NCBI RefSeq assembly: GCF_023516455.1
Contig: NZ_JAMGBA010000002.1
Coordinates: 706,501-770,500 of the forward strand
DNA: 64,000 bases
From: Sphingomonas caseinilytica
Lineage (GTDB): Bacteria; Pseudomonadota; Alphaproteobacteria; Sphingomonadales; Sphingomonadaceae
Direction of reading: 5' to 3'
Below the pieces are notes generated by a model, which was not told the DNA's origin, did not search any database, and saw nothing but the letters and a program-made list of their open reading frames with translations. Shown here one piece after another: positions 23,064 through 32,182 of this stretch; position 1 is the stretch's first letter; the number at the start of each line of letters is the position of its first letter. Position numbers and translations under genes: made by a program.

Positions 23064-24752
23064 GTGACATTCCGATTTGCAGCAACCAGCCTTGCCGTTG
23101 CGGCATTCGCCATGGCTTCGACTCCGCCAACAGCCGCGCAGCAGGCCCCTTCGGGAATCAGCGCACAGCGCATGTCGGAGATCAGCCGGGTCCTCGCATC
23201 CGATGAATTCCAGGGCCGTTCGATGGGCGGAGCGGGGGAAGAGAAGACCGTCAACTATCTGATCCAACAGTATCAGGCTGCCGGTCTCGAGCCAGGCGGC
23301 GAAAATGGTGGCTGGACGCAGTCGGTGCCGATGATCCGCACCAAGCTTCAATCGCCGGTGTCGGTGACGCTGCGACAGGGAGCCGCGAGCCGCACGCTTC
23401 AAGTTCCCGACGATGTCTATTTGAGCACGGTCCGCGACACGACGCATGCTCAGATCGCCAACGCCCCGATGGTGTTCGTTGGCTATGGCGTGACGGCTCC
23501 CGAACGCCAGTGGGACGATTTCAAGGGCGTCGACCTCAAGGGCAAAGTCGCGGTGTTCCTGGTCAACGACCCCGATTTCGAAGCCGCCCCCGGCGAACCG
23601 GTAGCGGGCACGTTCGGCGGCCAGGCGATGACCTATTATGGCCGCTGGATCTACAAGTTCGAGGAAGCGTCGCGTCGCGGTGCGATCGCGGCGCTGGTCG
23701 TCCACGATACGGCCGGCGCAGGCTATGGCTGGAACGTCGTCCAGAGCCCGGCGGGCGAGAACTTCAACGTTGTGCTGGGCCCGAACGCGCGCCAGCCGGT
23801 ACTTCTGCAGGGCTGGATCCAGGGGCCGCTGTTCGCCGAAATGCTGAAGCAGGCCGGCCATGATTTCGATGCGGTGAAGCGGCAGGCGCGGACCAAGGCA
23901 TTCCGGCCGATCGACCTGAAGGCGAGCCTGTCCGCGGATGCAGCGGTCGACCTGACCAGGCTCACCAGCCGCAACGTCATCGGGAAGCTCACTGGCTCGC
24001 GCTATCCGAACGAGACCGTGTCTTATGGCGGGCATTGGGATGCGTACGGCATTGGCCCGGCGGACGCGCAGGGTCGGACGATCCGTCCCGGCGCCGCCGA
24101 CGACGCGTTGGGGCTGGCCGCGATGATCGAGGTCGCGCGCAAGTTCGCTGCTGAGCCTCGGCCGGAACGCACATTGCTGTTCGCCGCGTGGACAGCGGAA
24201 GAGCGCGGCCTTCTCGGCTCAGAATATTATGCGACACACCCCCTCTATCCGCATGAGCAGATGGTGGCGAACCTGACCTTCGATACGCTGCAATGGGCGG
24301 GGCCCGTGAAGGACGTCGTGCTGATCGGCAAGGGGCAGAGCGACCTCGAGGATCTGATGGCGGAGGAAGCGCAGAAGCAGGGCCGCTATGTGACGGTCGA
24401 AGGGCATCCCGAACGCGGGCTATTCTATCGCGCCGATCATTTCTCGCTGGCCAAGCGCGGCGTTCCGGTTCTGCTCAACATGGCGCTGGCCGGGGCCTAT
24501 GACCTGCAGGCCGGCGGGCGAGAAGCGGGTGAGAAGTGGCTGAGCGACTTCACCGGCAATTGCTATCACCAGGCCTGCGATGCCTGGTCGCCGAACTGGA
24601 ACCTTGCCGGCGCGGTGCAGGAGACCGAACTATTTTATGCGATCGGCGCGCGGCTCGCTAACGGCAGGAGCTGGCCCGGTTGGAAGCCCGATAGCGAGTT
24701 CGGCAAGGTCCGGGAGGAATCTAAGGCGCGGCGCGCCGGAGAGCGCGGCTAG
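23064..24752 (+). CDS. Exported M28 family metallopeptidase, 562 residues
   Basis: GTG start at 23064, then a signal peptide (MTFRFAATSLAVAAFAMAST). The N-terminal part has a protease-associated insert (VFVGYGVTAPERQWDDFKG); the M28 core shows zinc-ligand segments GGHWDAYG, AADDALGLAAMIEVAR, WTAEERGLLGSEYY and a late His in YRADHFSLAK. Likely a periplasmic or outer-membrane-linked aminopeptidase or dipeptidase. Its stop overlaps the end of the convergent serine hydrolase gene. Confidence 0.92.
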   Translation: MTFRFAATSLAVAAFAMASTPPTAAQQAPSGISAQRMSEISRVLASDEFQGRSMGGAGEEKTVNYLIQQYQAAGLEPGGENGGWTQSVPMIRTKLQSPVSVTLRQGAASRTLQVPDDVYLSTVRDTTHAQIANAPMVFVGYGVTAPERQWDDFKGVDLKGKVAVFLVNDPDFEAAPGEPVAGTFGGQAMTYYGRWIYKFEEASRRGAIAALVVHDTAGAGYGWNVVQSPAGENFNVVLGPNARQPVLLQGWIQGPLFAEMLKQAGHDFDAVKRQARTKAFRPIDLKASLSADAAVDLTRLTSRNVIGKLTGSRYPNETVSYGGHWDAYGIGPADAQGRTIRPGAADDALGLAAMIEVARKFAAEPRPERTLLFAAWTAEERGLLGSEYYATHPLYPHEQMVANLTFDTLQWAGPVKDVVLIGKGQSDLEDLMAEEAQKQGRYVTVEGHPERGLFYRADHFSLAKRGVPVLLNMALAGAYDLQAGGREAGEKWLSDFTGNCYHQACDAWSPNWNLAGAVQETELFYAIGARLANGRSWPGWKPDSEFGKVREESKARRAGERG

Positions 24753-25972
24753 CGGTCGATCAAATCCGCCGCGCGCCGGAATGCCTGTTCCTCGGGCGCG
24801 CTGAAGCTGGACTTGCCGGGCGGCAGTTCGGCCGGAAGTCCAGTATCGAAATAGGCGATGCCGACGCCGCGCTTGCGGTCGATCCACAGGCCTGAGCGAA
24901 GGCCATAGGCATCGCCGGCATGGCCGGCCCATTGATGCCCCTTGCCTTCCGGATCGTCCGCGCACCCCGGCGCGCCGCTTGCCAGTTGCCGGACCGCAAG
25001 TCCGTAGCTGCAGACCCCATAGCTCTCGCCGCCGCGCGAGCCGTTGCGGCCGTCGAACCGCCAGGCCGGCGCAAGCATCGTTTCGACCGAATGGGGTGAG
25101 AGGATTTGCACGCCGTCGAGTGTCCCCCCGTTGAGGAGCATTCGGCCGACCCGGGCCAGCCCGCGCGCGGAAACTCGAAGGCCGCCTTGCGGGGAGAAGA
25201 GCGCGCCATTCTCGCCCAGCCGCCAGCGTGCCAGGTCGCATGCCTCGCCATCTCGGACGAAAACCGGGCAGTCCGGGCGCTTGCCATGAAGGTCGTCGCG
25301 AACCGCTTTTCCGCCCTGCATCAGTACCACCGCGCGCGCGATCGCATCGTCGCTGCAGGTCGGCCAGTTGAAACAGCTGTCGATCTTCATCGGCTCCAGC
25401 ACCTCGCGGCGCATCCAGATGTCGAACCGCTCCCGCGTCACTTTTTCGATGATCGATCCGACCAGCGGGAAGTTGAAGTTGGAATAGGCGAAATAGCCTT
25501 CCCCAGGCCCATGCCCGCTATCCCAGACGGCGGGGTCGCCCAGCGCTTCCTTCACCGATGCGCCGAGCGGCACGACATAGGCATCGTCGCCGTCGCGCAG
25601 GCTGGAGGTGTGCGACAGCAGCATTCGCAAGGTGATCGGCCGGTCGAGGAAGGCAGGGTTGCGCACCGGCCAATCGAGGTAACGCGACACATCCTCGTCG
25701 AGGTCGACACTTCCCTGTTCGACCAGCTTCATCACACCGATCGCAACGACCAGCTTGCTGATCGATGCGATGCGGACCGGATCATCCGGCGTCACCATCC
25801 GGCCAGTCGCGGGATCGGCGAGGCCTTGCGACCAGGCACCGCGTTCGCTTGTCCGGTCAAAGGCGACGGCGGACTGTGCGGGGAGGGATGGCTGTGAAGA
25901 CGGCACGGTCGCGCAGGACGCAACTGCCGTCATTGCGAGGAGTGATAGCGACGAAGCAATCCAGCGGTTCAT
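24749..25972 (-). CDS. Serine beta-lactamase-like lipoprotein, 407 residues
   Basis: Class C beta-lactamase / penicillin-binding-like fold: SISKL (SxxK), YSNFNFPLVG (YxN) and HAGDAYGL (H/K-x-G block near the end). Likely an esterase or DD-peptidase-like enzyme rather than a lactamase. Start chosen at ATG 25972: MNRWIASSLSLLAMTAVASC reads as a lipoprotein signal peptide with Cys at residue 20. This start and the whole signal peptide are encoded within a dispersed palindromic repeat. A start at 26032 would add residues copied from the other arm of the repeat. Confidence 0.88.
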   Translation of the reverse strand: MNRWIASSLSLLAMTAVASCATVPSSQPSLPAQSAVAFDRTSERGAWSQGLADPATGRMVTPDDPVRIASISKLVVAIGVMKLVEQGSVDLDEDVSRYLDWPVRNPAFLDRPITLRMLLSHTSSLRDGDDAYVVPLGASVKEALGDPAVWDSGHGPGEGYFAYSNFNFPLVGSIIEKVTRERFDIWMRREVLEPMKIDSCFNWPTCSDDAIARAVVLMQGGKAVRDDLHGKRPDCPVFVRDGEACDLARWRLGENGALFSPQGGLRVSARGLARVGRMLLNGGTLDGVQILSPHSVETMLAPAWRFDGRNGSRGGESYGVCSYGLAVRQLASGAPGCADDPEGKGHQWAGHAGDAYGLRSGLWIDRKRGVGIAYFDTGLPAELPPGKSSFSAPEEQAFRRAADLIDR

Positions 25973-26003
25973 GATGGATTGCTTCGCTACGCTCGCAAAG
26001 ACG
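25929..26003. repeat. Dispersed palindromic repeat overlapping a gene start
   Basis: GTCATTGCGAGG ... GAAGCAATCCA on one arm and TGGATTGCTTC ... GCTCGCAAAGACG on the other; the loop CGGTTCATGA contains the start codon of the serine hydrolase gene. Same family as 10987-11053. Confidence 0.8.
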
Positions 26004-26082
26004 TCAAGGGGTGCTATCTTCATGTTCAGCAATCCGTCATCGGGCGGGAGCGATACAAGAGTTAAAGTAAAGGGAGTCGGTG

Positions 26083-26436
26083 ATGGGAATCCTGATTGCA
26101 GCCATCGCCCTCGCGGCGGCGCAAAGCGCTGCCGATCCCGCGCCTCCGGCGTCCGAGCATCGCCTCACCCCCGAACGGATTGAAACCGTTCTCGCCGAGG
26201 CGGCGGCCAAGCGCCAGGCTTCCGAACAGCGAGCTGCAACCACAATGGAAATCGCCGATCTCGAACCGCTGCCGCCGCCGCAGCTCCACGGCGAATTCGG
26301 CATAAGCGCGGGCACCGGCGGCTATCGCGAGATATTCGGTACCGGCGTCTACCCGATGGGAACGGACGGCGTAGCCGCCTTCTCCTTCGACTTCGTCGAT
26401 TTCGGAAACCGCAGCTACCGTCGCAATCGATACTAG
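26083..26436 (+). CDS. Small exported protein, 117 residues
   Basis: Start ATG 26083 with GGGAG 8 nt upstream. Signal-like start MGILIAAIALAAAQSAA, a helical middle (RIETVLAEAAAKRQASEQR), then LHGEFGISAGTGGYREIFGTG and a Phe-rich end. Resembles other exported small sphingomonad proteins; no name. The end overlaps the convergent VOC gene by 4 nt. Confidence 0.72.
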   Translation: MGILIAAIALAAAQSAADPAPPASEHRLTPERIETVLAEAAAKRQASEQRAATTMEIADLEPLPPPQLHGEFGISAGTGGYREIFGTGVYPMGTDGVAAFSFDFVDFGNRSYRRNRY

Positions 26437-26834
26437 GCCGCCGGTCCGATGCAGAAGGCGGCAAGCTTGTTGCCGTCGAGGTCGCGGAAATAGGCGCCGT
26501 AGAAAGCTTCCGGCCCTTCCTCGCCGCGAACACCAGGAGGTCCCTCGCAAGTCCCGCCGAGCTCCAGCGCCTTGGCATGAAGCTCGTCGACGGTAGAGCG
26601 CGACGTGGTCGCGATTGCCGCCATATTGCCGTTGCCCGCCACCGCCGGCTGCTTGTTGTACGGATTGGTGACCGCGATGCCCGGCTTGTCGAAGCCGGTG
26701 CCCCACATGGTGAAGCCGCCCAGATCATCGCCGAATTCCATGATCCGCTTGGCCCCGATCGTGCCGAACAGCTCGTCGTAGAAAGCGCGGGCGCGGGGCA
26801 TATTGTCGCTGCCCAGGCATACATATCCGATCAT
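26433..26834 (-). CDS. VOC/glyoxalase family protein, 133 residues
   Basis: Single vicinal-oxygen-chelate domain: starts MIGYVCLGSDNMPRARAFYD, later AVTNPYNKQPAVAGNGN, and FYGAYFRDLDGNKLAAFCIG at the C-terminus. One metal-site half per chain means it acts as a dimer. Could detoxify electrophiles or bind antibiotics; substrate unknown. Confidence 0.9.
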   Translation of the reverse strand: MIGYVCLGSDNMPRARAFYDELFGTIGAKRIMEFGDDLGGFTMWGTGFDKPGIAVTNPYNKQPAVAGNGNMAAIATTSRSTVDELHAKALELGGTCEGPPGVRGEEGPEAFYGAYFRDLDGNKLAAFCIGPAA

Positions 26835-26902
26835 GCCGGGTCTCCTCTCCTTGCTGAGTCGTCAGCAGAACATAACAAGAACGAACCTATTGGCAACCGG
26901 CA

Positions 26903-27427
26903 TCAGGCCGCGGACTTCGCCGCTCCCTCCGCCGGGCAGTCGCCGACCCGCTTGGCCGTGACCTTCCGTGTCAGGCGATAATCGCCGTCGGCGGAGAAAT
27001 AGGTCAGCGTGTTGATCTCGCCTTCGAACCCGTCGGCGGAATAGCTGCCCATCATCGCCGGCATGACGTAGCCCAATTGACCTTCGCGAGTGCAGCTCAT
27101 CTGCGCGCTCATCCGCCCGTTGCGGATATAGCTGTTCTTGATTTCGCACTTGTCGCCGGCCTCGCCGAGCAACGCCGGCTCCGGCTGACCGTCCGCGCTG
27201 ACGCAGGCCTTGATCAACTGGGTCTCGCCCTGTTTCGACTTGGTCGCTGGTGTCGAATTGTCGGTCGATGCCAGCTGCGTCACTTCGGCGCTGACCTCAT
27301 AAAGGCCGCCGGCGAGTTTTGCCGGGACCGCTGTCTCCGCCGCTGCCGCTTCTTCCTTCTTCTCGCCGCCGCATGCCGCGAGCGCCAAGGCAAGCCCACC
27401 GACGCAGGCCAGTTTAATCAACTCCAT
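26903..27427 (-). CDS. DUF3617 lipoprotein, 174 residues
   Basis: Lipobox at ALAAC after MELIKLACVGGLALA. The mature part has the DUF3617 pattern: LAGGLYEVSAEVTQL, two pairs of cysteines (IKACVS, GDKCEI, MSCTRE) and a final DYRLTRKVTAKRVGDCPAE. Same direction as, and a likely paralogue of, the next gene. Function of the family is unknown. Confidence 0.85.
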   Translation of the reverse strand: MELIKLACVGGLALALAACGGEKKEEAAAAETAVPAKLAGGLYEVSAEVTQLASTDNSTPATKSKQGETQLIKACVSADGQPEPALLGEAGDKCEIKNSYIRNGRMSAQMSCTREGQLGYVMPAMMGSYSADGFEGEINTLTYFSADGDYRLTRKVTAKRVGDCPAEGAAKSAA

Positions 27428-27454
27428 GACTTTCCCCTCCCCAGTTTGGCGGCG

Positions 27455-28015
27455 TCAGTTGCCGCCTTCGGCCCTTTTCTCGGCCGTGCATTCGCCGGTG
27501 CGCTTGGCATCGACCTTCATCGTCATCACCATCTGCTCCGCCGGCCCGCCGCCCTCATTGGTGGCGGTCATGGTCATGGTGTAGCTGTCCGGCTCATAAT
27601 CGCCGACCAGGACCATCGTCTGCGTTGCGTTCGGATGCTTGCAGTTCAGTTTGAGGTCGATCTTCCCGCCGCCCCAATTGAAATGCTCGTAGCGGCAATT
27701 CTTGTCCGCGCCCGCGAAGAAATCCTCCTTCGGGCTCTTCGCCTGTTCGGCGGTCAGGCAGACGTCATGGACCTGCGCCTTGCCCATTGCCTGCTGCATC
27801 ATCTGCTTGGCCTCGGGCGGCATGCCCGGCGCTTCGATCGAGACCATGGTGACGGTCTGCCGCCACTGGCCCGGATTGACGAAGCTGTCCTTGGACGCCT
27901 GCTTGCGCATTTCCTTCGCCACCTCGCCGACCGAGGCATTTTCCATCTTCACGTCGGGTTCGTTGCTGCAGGCGGCCAATATGGCCGCGCTTGCAAGGAT
28001 CAGGGCAGTTCTCAT
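27455..28015 (-). CDS. DUF3617 lipoprotein, 186 residues
   Basis: Lipobox ILAAC after MRTALILASAA. DUF3617 signatures: NPGQWRQTVTMVSIEAPGMPPE, DVCLTAEQAK, NCRYEHFNWGGGKIDLKLNC, DSYTMTMTATNE and RTGECTAEKRA. Only 27 nt before the downstream paralogue, so a two-gene operon is likely. Envelope location; function unknown. Confidence 0.87.
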   Translation of the reverse strand: MRTALILASAAILAACSNEPDVKMENASVGEVAKEMRKQASKDSFVNPGQWRQTVTMVSIEAPGMPPEAKQMMQQAMGKAQVHDVCLTAEQAKSPKEDFFAGADKNCRYEHFNWGGGKIDLKLNCKHPNATQTMVLVGDYEPDSYTMTMTATNEGGGPAEQMVMTMKVDAKRTGECTAEKRAEGGN

Positions 28016-28093
28016 GAGTCCCCCCTCGGTATCGCGGCCTGGGGCCGCTCGGATATCAGAATATGCCCGGCGCCAGCTTTGGCAAGCCGGAGC

Positions 28094-29014
28094 CTAGCTC
28101 CAGATCCTGACCATCTCGGCGGTGTGGGGCAGGGCATCGATCGCGCCATGGACGATTACGACCAGCAGCAGGCTGCGCGACCTGGCCCATAGCAAGCCGA
28201 GCGATACCGACAGCGGCGACAAGGTGGCGATGGTGAAAGCCGCGACCTGGATCGGATCGGTCGACCAGCCGTCGACCCCGGGACCGCCCCGCAGGTAGAG
28301 GCCCGGCCAATGCGCCAGTCCGAACAGGATTGAAGTGAGGGCAATGCCGCCCACCGGCGAGCTCAGCCAGGCGGTGAGCCGCGACTGGAGGCAGGCGCGA
28401 AACAGAAACTCCTCGCACAGGCCCGCCTCGATCGACAGCCAGGCCCAGGATGCAATGACCCAGAACAAGGTCATCGCGGGATCGAGGTTCAGCGCCCCGA
28501 TTTGCTTCAGCGATGGGCTGACCAGTGCAAGCAAGCCGAACATCATGGCGCTGAGGACGAAGAGTGTCGTCCAGAAGCCCTTCCGGTTCATGCCGCCGTC
28601 GAACAGCGGGCGGATCGCGCCGCCCAGCGCCAGAATGATCGCGGCGGGCAGGCCGACATGGATCAGCAGCTTGTATCCCAGGACCGCCCATTCCTGCTCC
28701 GGGCCCTCCGGTATGACTTCCTTGATCGAACCAAGCCAGATTCCGATGAGCACGACGGCATAGAGTAGGAGATAGGCGAGCAGCGCATGGCTTTCGCGCG
28801 CCGGCCTGTTCACCGGTACCGGCGGCGCATTCATCTTGCGGGTGAGGAACCAGATCACCCCGCTGAAGATCAGGCCGAAGATGATGAGCGACGCGAATGG
28901 AAACACCCAGTCGCCGCCGGTTAGCGCCAGATAGGCGGTCGAGCCGCCCCAGACGATCAGATAGGCGAGCAGCGCTCGAATGGATTTCGGGTCGGTGAGC
29001 TGCGTGCGATCCAT
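28094..29014 (-). CDS. CPBP family intramembrane metalloprotease, 306 residues
   Basis: At least eight hydrophobic helices. The CPBP (Rce1-like) active site is visible: EAGLCEEFLFRACL (EExxxR), FGLAHWPG (His) and VVIVHGAIDAL (second His). The family cleaves within membranes and includes prenyl-protein proteases and bacteriocin-immunity proteins; the role here is unknown. Confidence 0.92.
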   Translation of the reverse strand: MDRTQLTDPKSIRALLAYLIVWGGSTAYLALTGGDWVFPFASLIIFGLIFSGVIWFLTRKMNAPPVPVNRPARESHALLAYLLLYAVVLIGIWLGSIKEVIPEGPEQEWAVLGYKLLIHVGLPAAIILALGGAIRPLFDGGMNRKGFWTTLFVLSAMMFGLLALVSPSLKQIGALNLDPAMTLFWVIASWAWLSIEAGLCEEFLFRACLQSRLTAWLSSPVGGIALTSILFGLAHWPGLYLRGGPGVDGWSTDPIQVAAFTIATLSPLSVSLGLLWARSRSLLLVVIVHGAIDALPHTAEMVRIWS

Positions 29015-29216
29015 CGGGTTCCCTTTTCAGGCAACTGTATTACACGAATAATACACACAGCCAAGAGCGGCGCGATTGCTTTGAAATATCGAATAGGGAA
29101 GCTGTCAATGTCGCGGACACTCGCGCGAAAATGGCTCGCTCAGTAGATTTGCCGATAGTTGAACTCGGTTTCGACGACCAAAGAGGCTCGCACATCTTGA
29201 TCGGAGGCGCCGGAAA

Positions 29217-29774
29217 ATGAACCGCGTTCGACACCTGGTCTTGGCACTTTGCCTCATGCTGGTGGCCAGCCTTGGGCCTTTTTCCCAGGACGCTTTCGCC
29301 GCTACCGCCGCCGAATTGAATGCGAATGGCAAGGCCGCACTCAATCGACTCTACGCCCAATCGCCGAGGGCGAAGAGGTACGGCCGGGATGCACGTGCGA
29401 TCCTGGTATTTCCCAAGATCGTCAAGGCCGGACTGGTCGTTGGCGGCCAGGGCGGAGAGGGCGTTCTTCTCGTTAAGGGCAAGCCAGCCGGCTATTACAA
29501 GATCGGCGCTGCCTCCTTCGGCCTTCAGGCCGGCGGACAGTCATTCAGCTACGCCCTGTTCCTGATGAACGACAAGGCGCTCACCTATCTCAGGAAGAGC
29601 GATGGCTGGGCGATCGGTTCGGGGCCAAGCGTGGTGGTGGTGGACAAGGGCGCTGCGATGAGCACCACATCCACGACGATCGCCAAGGACGTCTACGCCT
29701 TCCCCTTTGGACAAAAGGGATTGATGGCGGGCCTGGGCCTGGAAGGGTCCAAGATCACGCCGATCAAGAGGTAG
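29217..29774 (+). CDS. SYLF (Ysc84-type lipid-binding) protein, 185 residues
   Basis: Signal peptide MNRVRHLVLALCLMLVASLG, then the SYLF domain: SPRAKRYGRDARAILVFPKI, GLVVGGQGGEGVLL, YYKIGAASFGLQAG, and GSKITPIKR at the end. SYLF domains bind phosphoinositide-like lipids and occur as exported proteins in bacteria; specific role unknown. AT-rich 200 nt precede it and likely hold the promoter. Confidence 0.9.
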   Translation: MNRVRHLVLALCLMLVASLGPFSQDAFAATAAELNANGKAALNRLYAQSPRAKRYGRDARAILVFPKIVKAGLVVGGQGGEGVLLVKGKPAGYYKIGAASFGLQAGGQSFSYALFLMNDKALTYLRKSDGWAIGSGPSVVVVDKGAAMSTTSTTIAKDVYAFPFGQKGLMAGLGLEGSKITPIKR

Positions 29775-29824
29775 GGACCGCTCCGCATCTACCGCGTCAA
29801 CGCCCGCGATCCGCAAATCGCGGG

Positions 29825-31393
29825 CTATTGGCGGCGGCGCGGGAGCTGGAGGTGAAAGATCGCCCCAAATTCTTCGCCGGGCGAGGCCCAGAGTCGCCCG
29901 CCATGTTCTTCGACGATGGTTCGGCACAGCGGCAGGCCCAAACCCCTGCCGGCAGCCTTCGTCGAGAAGAAGGGTTCGAAGATGTGCTGGAGCACATCCG
30001 GTTCGATTCCAGTGCCGGTGTCGCTGACTTCAAGCAATATGCCCTTGCCGTCCGACAGTGCGGACCGGATGGCGATGCGGCGAGGTCGTCCTCTGCCGAT
30101 CCTGAGGGAATCAATCGCGTTGGAGAAGAGGTTTACCAGCACCCGCTGCATCTGGACCCGATCGGCCTTGATCATCGGCAGCGCGTCATTCAGCGCAAGT
30201 TCCACCGAGACTTTCTTGACCGCCATTTCCCGGTCCATCAGCGACGCCGTCTCGCGCACAAGGTCGTTGAGATCGAATTCGGTCTCCTCGTGCGCTCCCT
30301 TGGCGAACATCGCCCGGATGCTCCTGACGACATCGAAGGTTCGCTTTCCGGAATCGCTGACGGCGCGCAGAGCCTGGATTGCCTTTTCGACATCTGGCTC
30401 TGGCCCCGTCAGGCTGTTCAATCCGGCAGACGCATTGAGGGTAACTGCGGTGAGAGGCTGCCCAACCTCATGGGCGATGGCGGCAGTAACCGCGTCCATC
30501 GACATCAGCCGGGCCTGGCGTTCACGCCGCTGAACGGCGGTCGACAGCGCTAGCCGCGAGTAGAGCCAGCCAGTCTCCGCGATCAATGCAAGCATGACGA
30601 TGAGGTTGGAGACCAGCATCAAGGTGAACAGCCCGTACCAGCCAACCGTGAACCGAGCGGGGATCACCACGTTGAGCAGCGACTGGAACAGCCAGCCGAA
30701 CAAGGCGACCAGCAGCCACATGTCGAGCACCGAGTTGCGCTTGTTAAGCAGCACGATGGTCGCACCGGCATAGAATGCGAAGACGATGAAATGATAGAGC
30801 GACGCGTAATGCTGAACGCGGTCGACATTGTTCGTGTAGAAGGGCGGGAGCAGATCGTGCCCGACGGTGGTCAGCAAGGTGATTGCCGTTGCCACGGCCG
30901 CGGCTCCCAACAGCCACGGTATGATCCTCTCGGGCTGACGCTCCGTCCATGGCGGAGAAGAAACATCCGCCTGCCGGAGGTAGACATAGGCGATGACGGC
31001 AAGTGGGAGCGCGGCCCGCCGGATCGTAAACAGCCATGCCGTCGTGTTGACCCCGGCTCCAAGCAGTCCTTCCGGTGCGAAACTGCCCGGGAAGGTGAGG
31101 AGATGGGGGATCAGGAGCAACGCTGCCAGGACAAAGCTGGTCGCCAATATCGTCAGGGCCCGCGAGCGGAAAACCGCGGCCTGGGCGTAGAGCAGCGCAG
31201 CGGTAATCAGCTCGCTGACGAACAAGATTGCGTCGATGATCGGAATGAACGCATCGACTTCGCGCAATCTTATGTCTTGCAGGGGCAGGATCACGGCGAG
31301 GCTTGCGAACAGAAGCCCGACAATCGCGATGCTTAGCCGGGTTTCGGCCCGGCTTGGCGGAGTATCGAACAGCCCCAAACGGTCCTGCGCCAT
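29825..31393 (-). CDS. Membrane-bound sensor histidine kinase with MASE4-like domain, 522 residues
   Basis: Start ATG 31393, behind GGGGGGA; the longer ORF to 31516 has no conserved extra part. About eight transmembrane helices (RLSIAIVGLLFASLAVILPL and following) match the MASE4 sensor type. Then HisKA block SMDAVTAAIAHEVGQPLTAV, N box NLFSNAIDSL, and G boxes DTGTGIEPD and GRGLGLPLCRTIVE. No response regulator is adjacent, so it is an orphan kinase. Signal unknown. Confidence 0.92.
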   Translation of the reverse strand: MAQDRLGLFDTPPSRAETRLSIAIVGLLFASLAVILPLQDIRLREVDAFIPIIDAILFVSELITAALLYAQAAVFRSRALTILATSFVLAALLLIPHLLTFPGSFAPEGLLGAGVNTTAWLFTIRRAALPLAVIAYVYLRQADVSSPPWTERQPERIIPWLLGAAAVATAITLLTTVGHDLLPPFYTNNVDRVQHYASLYHFIVFAFYAGATIVLLNKRNSVLDMWLLVALFGWLFQSLLNVVIPARFTVGWYGLFTLMLVSNLIVMLALIAETGWLYSRLALSTAVQRRERQARLMSMDAVTAAIAHEVGQPLTAVTLNASAGLNSLTGPEPDVEKAIQALRAVSDSGKRTFDVVRSIRAMFAKGAHEETEFDLNDLVRETASLMDREMAVKKVSVELALNDALPMIKADRVQMQRVLVNLFSNAIDSLRIGRGRPRRIAIRSALSDGKGILLEVSDTGTGIEPDVLQHIFEPFFSTKAAGRGLGLPLCRTIVEEHGGRLWASPGEEFGAIFHLQLPRRRQ

Positions 31394-31572
31394 GATTTCC
31401 CCCCACAGGCGGCACATTGGTGGACGAAGACGCTCATAGTGGCGTTTCCCCGCTTGCGCCATATGGCGACCCGAGCCTTGGCAACTGAATCGCCTCGTTT
31501 GATCCATCGCCGTCATTGGCTAATGACCTAGTGGCTATTCCCCGCCACTCCGGACGTCGGGGTGAGGTTTCC

Positions 31573-31959
31573 CTAGAGGAGCTTTGGCGCCTGTTTCAGG
31601 ACGGCGTTGCAGGCCTGCGACTTCATTTGGCTGGGGACCTGGTTCAGGGAGAATTTCTGACCCTGGCCCGTCAGGATATTGCCTGCCTGTCCGGACGCGT
31701 AGCCGCTCGACGAAGCAACGCCGGGCTTCTTCATCAGCCCATTGAGCGCGCTTGTGGCGCCTCCTCCGCTCAACACCTTGTTCTTCATGCAATAGCTGAG
31801 GACACCGGCGGCGTTTCCCGGGCTTATCGAGGAGACGTTCGGCAGCCCCTTCATGATCGATGTCGCGCCCGGAATCGACGGAATCCCCTGACCAATCGCG
31901 CTCGAAAAGGAGCAGATCAGCAAGGTTACGAAAGCGGGCACCGCTGTTCGGTTCGACAT
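31573..31959 (-). CDS. DUF2501 family exported protein, 128 residues
   Basis: ATG at 31959 with GGAGG 6 nt upstream. Signal peptide (MSNRTAVPAFVTLLICSFSS), then the family pattern NAAGVLSYCMKNKVLSGGGA, SSGYASGQAGNILTGQGQKF and QMKSQACNAVLKQAPKLL, with two cysteines that could pair. Periplasmic protein of unknown function. Confidence 0.87.
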   Translation of the reverse strand: MSNRTAVPAFVTLLICSFSSAIGQGIPSIPGATSIMKGLPNVSSISPGNAAGVLSYCMKNKVLSGGGATSALNGLMKKPGVASSSGYASGQAGNILTGQGQKFSLNQVPSQMKSQACNAVLKQAPKLL

Positions 31960-32182
31960 GGCAGCCTCCGACACCCGTCCTAGGAACGGCGCAGATGTCC
32001 CACAATCGGGGGAATCCTGAATGCCGAAGCCGTTTCCACCGAGATCGGCAATGGGCGCTTTCCACCCATTCCACGCTCTCACATCGCATCCGTTCCGATG
32101 GGGAAGAATCCCGATGGTCCAAGATCGCAAATTGCCGTCTAGCGTGAGCTGAATTCCATTCGACAGTCCAGGAGTAGGAGTC

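Noticed and set aside
22981-23067. 28-residue leader ORF overlapping the M28 peptidase start
   Set aside because: Weak ribosome site and no attenuator structure; could be chance.
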